DNA from: Globobulimina sp. | Taxonomy: Eukaryota > Foraminifera > Rotaliida | DNA length: 9,353 nucleotides | Direction: 5' to 3' | Assembly: GCA_003354225.1 (NCBI GenBank) | Contig: PIVH01000045.1 | Span: forward strand, 1 to 9,353 | Shown: positions 1 to 7,400 of the stretch, in pieces | Layout of the letters: the number at the start of each line of letters is the position of its first letter | Numbering within the stretch: the stretch's first letter is position 1 | Made by a program: the position numbers and the translations under genes | The notes under the pieces: model-generated | Told to the model about the DNA's origin: nothing | What the model saw: only the letters and a program-made list of their open reading frames with translations | The model's database searches: none

Positions 1-781
1 TCTGTTTAATCTCATTTGGTTGCTCATTGTTATAAACAATAATCATACCCTTTGCTACCACCTTCATTGCAATGTCATTATCATCACCACTCAAATTTAT
101 TTCATTATCACTCCATTTTATAAACGGTATACATTTTATTAGCACAGCTCTTTCATTACGAATGATTCCTAAAATGGCTTGTTTTATAAAGAAAATTGCC
201 AAAATTCTCGAAGTGCTCGACAAGAGCGAGTGTAATGATAATGTGGCATTAGTCATTGATACATTTATTTTATAATCATGCTCTTCTGGGGATAAAAATT
301 GATGCGCAATGGACAGAAAACAAAAATAAGCGCCAACCAGTGCTGCAAGTATTGCTTTCCATCGTTTTGTGGCAGGGAAGCCATCCACGGCTGATATTGC
401 CATTGTAGTTAATATGAGCACGAATATGTTAACAATGTTGTTTATCAGACCCAGCATAATAAACACCTGCGAACAATGAGACAGACACCATTTATAATAA
501 TAAAAACAGGTTAACATTCCATAAATCGCAGCATACATACTTTTAAACCAAAATTCGAAGGAATTCATCAATAATTTAAAAGCAGATCGATTTGTTGCTA
601 AAAGCCAAATAATTCCAAAAGGTATCCACAATAAACATTGCATTGAAAGAAAATATAATTGCATCACCCAAATGAGGTTGAAATCGTCAAATTGCGTAGA
701 AATACCAAGGAAACCCACATAAATTATAACAGACAAACCAACCACTATTTGGATTGCTTTATTTCGTAATGCATTTAACAT
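1..781 (-). CDS. Multi-pass membrane protein segment, C-terminal part, runs off the left edge
   Basis: The minus strand is open without a stop from the ATG at 781-779 to position 1, giving about 260 codons truncated by the window edge. The translation has roughly six hydrophobic stretches: residues about 8-27 (AIQIVVGLSVIIYVGF), 36-61, 83-98, 104-128, 141-158 and 190-206. Two N-glycosylation sequons, NVS and NAT, lie in the loop before the last stretch (nt about 239-262), which suggests that this loop is extracytoplasmic. The distal tail is hydrophilic and acidic (SGDDND). No stop lies between this ATG and the end of the preceding minus-strand frame; the two overlap as ATGTTAA. I think this is the membrane part of the same gene as 775-1143 rather than a separate gene. 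The family is not recognised. A receptor, channel or transporter-like role would be a guess. Plus-strand frames across this stretch are antisense shadows. Confidence 0.7.
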   Translation of the reverse strand, partial: MLNALRNKAIQIVVGLSVIIYVGFLGISTQFDDFNLIWVMQLYFLSMQCLLWIPFGIIWLLATNRSAFKLLMNSFEFWFKSMYAAIYGMLTCFYYYKWCLSHCSQVFIMLGLINNIVNIFVLILTTMAISAVDGFPATKRWKAILAALVGAYFCFLSIAHQFLSPEEHDYKINVSMTNATLSLHSLLSSTSRILAIFFIKQAILGIIRNERAVLIKCIPFIKWSDNEINLSGDDNDIAMKVVAKGMIIVYNNEQPNEIKQ

Positions 782-1143
782 TGTTTTTGAATGTTTTTTC
801 CGCAAAATACACGCAAAAATGTGTCTTTTTCATCAAATGCATAATAAAAATTATCATCACATTCAATATTGTTGGGGTTATTATTTATTTTTATTGATGG
901 ATTTGGTTGATATGTTTTGGTAGTTTGTATTATTTCCTTTATTTGATGCAATTCATTCTTGTTTAATCTGTCCATATTAATAAAATAATCTGTTAATATC
1001 GCATCAATACCACCTAACACTTGAACAATTTGTAAGGTATTATGGTTGTTATTCTTTCCATTCAACAATTGTTTTTCATGCAAATTGTACAATGATTTTA
1101 CAGAGATTTCACTATCAATGGAAGATTTTGAATTTTGTGACAT
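775..1143 (-). CDS. Hydrophilic N-terminal segment of the minus-strand membrane protein
   Basis: The frame has 122 codons from the ATG at 1143-1141 (MSQNSKSS) to a TAA at 777-775. The frame extends upstream to a GTG at 1206, but that is not a plausible eukaryotic start; the ATG at 1143 has A at -3. The product is soluble and rich in Asn, Lys and Ser, with an Asn/Pro stretch (NNNPNN) and no membrane segment. It ends abruptly with KNIQKQC, where the -1 frame continues directly into six membrane segments. The likeliest reading is one gene of more than 380 codons: a cytoplasmic N-terminus, then a membrane domain, with a frame break in the A-rich stretch at 781-800. Composition is clearly more AT-rich than in the plus-strand gene. 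I recognise no domain. The alternative is an independent small protein with the membrane frame as a second cistron, which is unlikely in a eukaryote. Confidence 0.55.
   Translation of the reverse strand: MSQNSKSSIDSEISVKSLYNLHEKQLLNGKNNNHNTLQIVQVLGGIDAILTDYFINMDRLNKNELHQIKEIIQTTKTYQPNPSIKINNNPNNIECDDNFYYAFDEKDTFLRVFCGKNIQKQC
793..799 (-). other. Slippery heptamer A AAA AAC in phase, six codons before the TAA
   Basis: On the minus strand the codons GGA AAA AAC (801-793) contain A AAA AAC in the X XXY YYZ phase of canonical -1 ribosomal frameshift sites. After a -1 slip the next codons are CAT TCA AAA ACA ATG TTA, which enter the membrane-protein frame. I see no strong hairpin or pseudoknot downstream; only the short ATGCAT palindrome and a 3-bp TGC/GCA pairing are visible. 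The same six-A run is also the kind of place where base-loss errors occur. Confidence 0.5.
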
Positions 1144-1244
1144 GTTGGATCTCAGCAGAAGTTTTTTAGTATTCTTGCCAAGTCGAGTGAAAACGTAAAT
1201 GTTCACCTAATTATCCTTGCACTCAACAAAGCCACTTTAACGGC
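1144..1244. promoter_or_regulatory. Divergent intergenic region with putative bidirectional promoter
   Basis: About 100 bp lie between the minus-strand ATG at 1143 and the plus-strand ATG at 1245, so both promoters or 5' leaders must sit here or overlap the genes. It holds a short T-run (1162-1167) and the AT-rich stretch CTAATTATCC (1207-1216). I see no convincing TATA box or repeated operator. The role is inferred from the divergent arrangement alone. Confidence 0.4.
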
Positions 1245-4200
1245 ATGGCCTCGTTGCCGCGTGGTGCCGGCGTATCACAATTTGCATTATTAAGAGAAGA
1301 GTTGAAACAAGATTCAAAGGAGCAGCAACCCTCACATCTGCCAATGACAATGCGAGAGATATTAGAGTGGCAGCCCGATTTAGAAGCATTTCTAAGCAAA
1401 ATCAACAAGCAACACAAAAGTTATATGAGTTACATCTCGCAAATATATAATGATCTGCGAAAAACGCCATATCCGCATACAAACGGCGACGTAATCTGCA
1501 TTTATGAGAGTGTGACCCAGCAAGGCTTGAAACGAATGGGTTGTAATATGTGCAATGAATATCAGTACATTGCCAATGACGCACAGTCGGCCCCATGCCA
1601 AATGGCAGCAGATTTTGGTGGGCAAATGAAGGCCTTTAATATGGACGAAATGAAGGACCATTTTGCAAATAAGGCTCATTTAAACGTCAAGAGATATGTT
1701 GGAATGATGCAGTTCAAAGACAAACTGTTAAAGCATGAATTTGGTGGCAACGACCACATTGTGATAAAATTACGCGAATTGACTGAGAAAATGTTGCAAG
1801 AATCGGTTCCAATTATTTTTAACAACCACACCTCGCATTTATTGATGTTGAAACAAAGCAAACCGCCGTTATATCCCTTCGATAAATCGTCCATCAAAAA
1901 AGTGAAGAAGCAGTTGGGCGATTTGTTGGCATTCAGTTTGCCTCAAAATGAGTTCGTAGAAGAGATCATTTATCAATCGATGCAAGAATCGAACATTCAT
2001 ACTTTTAATAGAAATACTTTTCATATTCTACGAGACATAGATTGCATTCCTGGCGTTTTGAGTGATTTGCCATTCGTGAATAAGGCATTGCAGGTTTTAT
2101 CCGTTTCCACTCCGATTATCATCAAACGTTTGTTTCAAGCTTTAATCCGAGAAAGCAAATTGAACCACGCTGCTCACAATGATATGGATTTGAGTCATTT
2201 TGGCGACATATTTGAGTCTGCCTTGAAAACCACAAAAAGTACCATTACCAATGACGTCGTGGCGTTGAATGAGAGGCAAAAAGCGGGCAATGATGGCAAC
2301 GAATTGAGCTTATTTGAGAATGGCCGGAATAACATCAATGTGGACAACTGGAAATATAAAGATATTGATTTGAATCTGTTGTTTGACATTTATAGCATTT
2401 ACAGGATTGAGCAGTATGTCGACAACGGAAAGTTTGATACTTCGATTGCGGATTTACGACATCGATGCGGCGGATTTGTGGATAATGATATCAGCATTGA
2501 CGAAGCCACGGTGTTTCAGAAAGCCATTCGATATTACATTGAGAACATTGTACAGCCGATAAATTTAAAGAAAAGCTGCGTTATTAACGGCGATGTCGTG
2601 GCGTATATGAATTATATATTCGCTCTCAGCACTTTTTTAAAAGAATTATTGAATGAAAATAATGAGATTGACGGCGTACAGTTTGATATGGCATTGATTG
2701 CACAGTCCGCCATCAATATATATGTCGGGAAAGAGATCGCAAATCAAAGCATTGCCGGTTTGGACATTGATGATGGTTTAAAGCAATGTAAAATAATATT
2801 TGTGAGGCACGAGATAGCGGAGCAAAACTGCACAGATCGGCATTATATCACTGATGCCATAAACAGCACATTCCACAAAATCAGCACTGGAAATAAGAGT
2901 GGTTTGAATGATAAAAGGTTTGTGATATTGATTGATAAAAGAAAGCTGAACAGCAACAATGACATATTGTACATGTTTGAGAGTATGGATTATATTGAAA
3001 GCGAGCAGAAAAACAATAATATCGGATTGCAATTGGATAATGACGGAATTATGCACTATTTGACTCAGCAATATTTAGTTCCAAATGTAAGGAAAGATGA
3101 CAGTGAAAATAGCATGAAATGGATTGGTAGCATGCAGGCAATGGACGGATATTTATTTACGTATTCTTTCCATATCCATTCATACAATGTCTGTCGTTGC
3201 TATTTCTATTTTAATGGAGGATGTACTCGAACATTCCCTGAACATTTTGTGCATTTAATACCAAAATATTTCAATTATAAAGATTCCAAGAAAGAATTTA
3301 TAAAAATATTATATTCGCCGGATTACAAACACGGTTTTGATTTGGTGCTAAATGACGAGATATTTAGCACATATTATCGGCGAATAACTGGTTTATATCA
3401 CATCACTGTCAATTATCGAAGAATAGGCTCGCAACAAAAGGACGAGTTGGCCGCTAAGAGTACGAACTTATTATTTATTCCAAAAAAGAACTTGACTGAG
3501 TTAACAAAGGAGGAGTTTTGCTTTATTTTGGCGTGGTTTTTGAAGCTGGCAAACATTGAAATTGATGCTATGAAATTGAAACAAATCGTGATTACCGAAT
3601 TAAAATTGGATGGCAATGAGTTTGCTAATATGAGTCGCAAGAACTTTCGCGACGGAGTTAAAAAGTTGCAGATTGCGGGCGGTCCGGCGGCCAAATTATA
3701 TAAGAAAATGAAGGAAGAATTGAAGAGCGAGGAAAAAATAGCCACCATTTTAATGGATTTTGAGCCTGTTTTAAAAGCGCAGAACAGCGTCGATAATATG
3801 ATGAATAGTATGGAGGACCAGGACGACGAGGAACAGTTTGTGATTTTGGATGATTACAACAATTATAATATCTGCATTGGAGATGAAGATTTGTCATTGA
3901 ATGAGCTGAATATCGAAGAGATGTTTGTCATTGTCCGGCATTGTATGGATGCGATCAAATTAGAGACAGACTATGAGCAAATATGCAATTTAGTAAAGGT
4001 GGAGATGAAAATGGACGGCGCTGTGTTTGGCAGCGTTGGCCGCAAAGAGTTTGGCAAAAAGTTGAAGAGCATCGGTGTCAAAGGAGGCCGATCCACCAAA
4101 CTCTACCGAGAGATCAATATTTTGTGTGCGAATAAGAAGGAAATGAATGAGATATTACGCGATAATTTGCTCGAAGCAGATCCGGAGCAAAAACAAGATG

Positions 4201-4442
4201 AATTTGCGAAGCCGTTAGAAAAGTTAAGCGCCGACGAAGTGAATTTTGTGTTGCATGAAATAATTAGTTCTGACGATAAATTGAATAATGTCCAGATTGA
4301 TATTGTTTGCATGAAGGAAATAACCATCAAACAGGGTTTGGACGGCAGCAAATTCAAAAGCATCACACGCAAAGACTTCAAAAAATTGTATGCTTCCTCT
4401 GGAATGAAAGGCGGTCATTCATCCAAATATTTGCAAAATTAA
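1245..4442 (+). CDS. N-terminal segment: unknown region followed by SAM-like repeats 1-3
   Basis: The frame has 1,065 codons from an ATG with G at -3 and G at +4. The frame is open back only to a TGA at 1188 and holds no earlier ATG, so the start is secure. Residues 1-750 match no family I recognise. They are predicted mainly helical, with beta-rich stretches near 560-740, and carry a Cys/His cluster at 100-145. The last 310 residues contain SAM-like repeats 1 and 2 and most of repeat 3. The terminal YLQN followed by TAA falls in the middle of repeat 3, and the missing part of that repeat is found in the -1 frame. The stop at 4440-4442 is therefore probably not the natural end. There is no signal peptide or membrane segment, so the protein is probably intracellular at this end. 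Confidence 0.85.
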   Translation: MASLPRGAGVSQFALLREELKQDSKEQQPSHLPMTMREILEWQPDLEAFLSKINKQHKSYMSYISQIYNDLRKTPYPHTNGDVICIYESVTQQGLKRMGCNMCNEYQYIANDAQSAPCQMAADFGGQMKAFNMDEMKDHFANKAHLNVKRYVGMMQFKDKLLKHEFGGNDHIVIKLRELTEKMLQESVPIIFNNHTSHLLMLKQSKPPLYPFDKSSIKKVKKQLGDLLAFSLPQNEFVEEIIYQSMQESNIHTFNRNTFHILRDIDCIPGVLSDLPFVNKALQVLSVSTPIIIKRLFQALIRESKLNHAAHNDMDLSHFGDIFESALKTTKSTITNDVVALNERQKAGNDGNELSLFENGRNNINVDNWKYKDIDLNLLFDIYSIYRIEQYVDNGKFDTSIADLRHRCGGFVDNDISIDEATVFQKAIRYYIENIVQPINLKKSCVINGDVVAYMNYIFALSTFLKELLNENNEIDGVQFDMALIAQSAINIYVGKEIANQSIAGLDIDDGLKQCKIIFVRHEIAEQNCTDRHYITDAINSTFHKISTGNKSGLNDKRFVILIDKRKLNSNNDILYMFESMDYIESEQKNNNIGLQLDNDGIMHYLTQQYLVPNVRKDDSENSMKWIGSMQAMDGYLFTYSFHIHSYNVCRCYFYFNGGCTRTFPEHFVHLIPKYFNYKDSKKEFIKILYSPDYKHGFDLVLNDEIFSTYYRRITGLYHITVNYRRIGSQQKDELAAKSTNLLFIPKKNLTELTKEEFCFILAWFLKLANIEIDAMKLKQIVITELKLDGNEFANMSRKNFRDGVKKLQIAGGPAAKLYKKMKEELKSEEKIATILMDFEPVLKAQNSVDNMMNSMEDQDDEEQFVILDDYNNYNICIGDEDLSLNELNIEEMFVIVRHCMDAIKLETDYEQICNLVKVEMKMDGAVFGSVGRKEFGKKLKSIGVKGGRSTKLYREINILCANKKEMNEILRDNLLEADPEQKQDEFAKPLEKLSADEVNFVLHEIISSDDKLNNVQIDIVCMKEITIKQGLDGSKFKSITRKDFKKLYASSGMKGGHSSKYLQN
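1542..1679 (+). other. Possible zinc-binding Cys/His cluster (residues 100-145)
   Basis: Within the N-terminal region the pattern is Cys100-x2-Cys103, Cys118, His139-x5-His145. The part around the histidines (F-x4-M-x2-H-x5-H) resembles the helical half of a C2H2 finger, but the spacing from the CxxC to the first His, about 35 residues, is far longer than in a classical finger. I see the residues directly; zinc binding is inference. It could be a divergent inserted finger or chance. Confidence 0.35.
3492..3740 (+). repeat. SAM-like repeat 1 (residues about 750-832)
   Basis: First of four diverged protein repeats. It has a helical lead-in, LDG at 788-790, then a pattern of F, a basic RKNF and IAGG, with GG starting at 812, and ends in a basic helix (KLYKKMKEEL). 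The DG-to-Gly layout resembles helices 3-5 of sterile alpha motif (SAM) domains, which mediate homo- or hetero-oligomerisation. The assignment is by pattern only. Confidence 0.55.
3900..4130 (+). repeat. SAM-like repeat 2 (residues about 886-961)
   Basis: Second copy: MDG at 923-925, the RKEF pattern, then GVKGG with GG starting at 947. The distance from MDG to GG is again 24 residues. It is followed by KLYREINIL, aligned with KLYKKMKEEL of repeat 1. An acidic spacer (EDQDDEEQ) separates it from repeat 1. Confidence 0.55.
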
Positions 4443-4470
4443 GCAAAATCCAGGCCGATGAGATTGGGAT
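4209..4470 (+). repeat. SAM-like repeat 3, split by the first frame break
   Basis: Third copy: LDG at 1032-1034, RKDFKKL, GMKGG with GG starting at 1056 (24 residues again), then SSK. The zero frame then stops after four more residues. The -1 frame supplies IFAKLSKIQADEIG, which lines up with IHKTLKNLQPNEIG of repeat 4 without a gap. The repeat therefore spans both frames. Confidence 0.6.
4425..4428 (+). other. Frame break 1: apparent loss of one base in the AAA run
   Basis: Reading TCC AAA followed by one extra A restores SK-IFAKL and keeps repeat 3 co-linear with repeat 4. No canonical -1 slippery heptamer is present in phase: the in-frame codons are TCC AAA TAT TTG. A sequencing or assembly deletion, or a true mutation, is the simplest explanation. 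Confidence 0.7.
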
Positions 4471-7400
4471 TTATTTGCGACTGAAACAGAAAGAAAAAGA
4501 CATTGAAAGCAAACACATCGAAGACGAACAAGAAAAGAAATTGGATGAAATTGAAAAGGAAGAAAAAGAAAAAGAAGAGGGAGATATTCAAGAAATGGAA
4601 TTAGAGACTCTGAGTATCCAACAATTTCCGCATTTGTTTATCTGCACATTGCAACAGAAAGCAACGTATGAAAATAAGTTGGAAGAATGCAAAAATATTC
4701 TATTGAAGGAGAAAATGGATGGACTCAAATTTAAACAAATGAAACGCAAAGATTTTGCCAAATTGTTTAAGGCCATTGGAATGTCGGCCGGTCCCTTGGT
4801 CAAAATACACAAAACTCTCAAGAATCTGCAGCCGAATGAGATTGGCCGCAAACTATTAATCCCGACGCAATGCGACGGCAAACTGTCGGAATGCCCAAAT
4901 GTCTCAGATTTGTGTAATGTGTTAGCTCTGTTTCACAACAAATCGGTGGAGCAATTATTGGCAATTAAAGTAAATATATGGCAGACAGTGCAGATTATAA
5001 ATAACTACAATCATTTAAGCAGCAAACACAGCTTATTTGGTGACCAAATTTATGATTTAGCGGAAGTCCGCAATGAAGACGAAGCGGATCCGCTTATTTT
5101 GAGCCCTCAACAGCAATATAAACAATTCCAACATCGAGTTTATACGCTGATATCCGGTAAGATTGGTCCCTGTCATTGGGAGGGGAATAAATGTTATTTT
5201 ATAAGGCGGCATTCGCGAGATATTGAATTGGCGGACAATGCGAAAAAGTACGGCAATGAGACGAATGCAGTCGTTTTGGATGCAATCGCGTCAATGCATA
5301 GCTATATATTTCATAATATGGAGCATCAATTATACCGCTTATTCGATGGACAAGCTGTGGCCGAAGGGGCGTACACCGATAATACGACAGTGATGCCCGA
5401 GGACAGTAATACTGGCTCAAATATGATGGAGTCGACGGATACAAAGACAATAAAGATGCGGCAACGGAAAGGGCTGAAGAATAATGGCCACGACGTGTTT
5501 TATGCGGAAGTACCAAATGCAAAGTCGTCGCCGTTGGACGATGAGGACAGTGATATGGAGCGGGAAGAGGGCGTACCACAAAATAAGTGGCGGCGGACAG
5601 ATTGTGAGCGATTTTCGACGCCGATAAATGATGCAAATATTACTAGCAATGTTGTGGTTGCGGTCCCGGTCAAACAGAAACAGAAAGAGCAGAAACCAGT
5701 GATACCACCGCTGGCAACCCATTCTTTTACAGATGTGGTTTCCATCCCTTATTCGAATGCGTTTCCGTCCGATTACCCCTCGCATCAATCAAATGTCTCC
5801 TCTTTGCAGTTGCAGGTCGGCGGGAAAACAATCTCCAACAAATCGCATTCATTGCAGCAAAGTGGCAGCAAATTCAATACTTCGATGGTGAACGTCAAGA
5901 ATAAAAAGAAAAACAAAGAGGAGATCTACGCCATCAATTTTGGCGAGAAATTGGATGATTGGTTCAGTCCGTTGGAAGGCCCGTTATTTAACAATGTCTA
6001 CGAAGAGGTGACGCGCAATGAATATGAGAAGATCTTTGAAGAGACGTACAAGGAAATCAAGAAAAAGTGTCAAATATTAGCGAAATGCGCGTCCAATGAC
6101 CAAATGCTGTTCAGTTTGGAGGAGCTGATTGCGATAAAGTTATACACGGATTGTGACAAACTACAAAGCAGATTTCGACGCACTTTTTGGAGCGGCACCG
6201 CCAAGAAACAGAGACAGTCCTTTTTTCAGTGGGCGCTGATGTTACAAAAAACCATTTGTTACGGCGCGGTGCCGATTACTTTCGATGTTTTCCATGGTTT
6301 GTCCAATTTGTTTACAGTCAAGAAGCTGTTGCCCATTTTCCACGGACCGATATCGACCACGACCTCGGCCAATGTGGCCACCAAATTCGCGGATACAAAG
6401 GGGATGTTATGGCGGATCCAGCCGCGGCTTTGGAGCGAATTGGAGAATCCCGTCGGCATCAAAGTGCATTGGATGTCGCGCTTTGAGTATGAAAAAGAAG
6501 TGCTTTTAATGAACTGCCCATTGCCGATCCGCAAGACAAAGGCCTTTGAGACTGGCATTCATAAACGAATCGAATATTTATTGGATTACTTGGCCAAATA
6601 TAATGAGCCCATCATTGATAAGAAGAAGTTTTATACGCAAGTCGGTTTAGACAAGTTGGTGTCGGACAAATTTATGGGCTCCGAACTGGAACGGCTATGG
6701 CTGTGCGATTTGGGCAAATCCGAGAATTTGTGGAAAATATCAAAGCGCGCCGTGCCGCAAAGCAAGTTATTACAATGGATGGGTTCGCGGAAGACCTTAA
6801 ACCAGAAATATTGGCAGAAATATGTGGGCCAGAAAGTGGCCAATGCGAAGCACACATTTTTTAAGAAAATGCAGAAAATCCAGGAACAAGTGACCGAGGA
6901 ACAGAAAGTGTATTGTTATGGCATGATTTTGTCGAAATTGTTTGAGAATCAACGCAGGAAATATCAGCAACAATTGGTGCTCGACAAAGAGGAGTTGGCG
7001 CGGACCAACGACCCCCGACAACAGCAAATGTTGACGAAAAGAATAAAAAGTATTTCTAAGACCATTCAGTACGGCGTGTTGGAGAAAAAAGGGGCGACGG
7101 AGATGTTGAGTTTGTTGCGGGGATTACCCATCGATAAAATATCCGAAACTGATCCGGCCATTCGATTATTTCGCGGGCAAACTCAAAATGAGATTTATGA
7201 GTTCCTGACGGAGAGAATTGAACCGGCTCCATTTGCCTCATTGAAATTGAACTATTCCGTTTATTACCGCTTATTGAACGAATTGGATATGTTTTATTTG
7301 CCATTTGCTGCGTTTACGCGAGTCGTATACAACGGAGCCGTGATAACAAAAGATGAGAAGTCGAGTTTTAAGGATCCGGTCAAAGATTACAATAAGTTAT

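Noticed and set aside
72-275. Small plus-strand ORF of 67 residues
   Set aside because: It lies antisense to the stop-free minus-strand membrane frame and has no features of its own.
1144-1206. N-terminal extension of the minus-strand ORF to a GTG at 1206
   Set aside because: GTG is not a likely eukaryotic start, and the ATG at 1143 has a better context (A at -3).
4307-4426. Upstream part of the second frame, from a TTG at 4307
   Set aside because: It overlaps the real coding of repeat 3 in the first frame, and its translation has no repeat-like pattern. The second frame becomes meaningful only from about 4427.
4388-4443. Possible 56-bp GTATGC...TTAAG intron that would also restore the frame at break 1
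   Set aside because: Removing it would delete the GMKGG part of SAM-like repeat 3, which matches the other three repeats at exact spacing. A one-base loss explains the data without damaging the repeat.
5199-5788. Long antisense ORFs of 145 and 123 residues on the minus strand
   Set aside because: They are low-complexity shadows (Ser/Pro/His-rich or Arg/Ile-rich) opposite the disordered linker of the giant gene.
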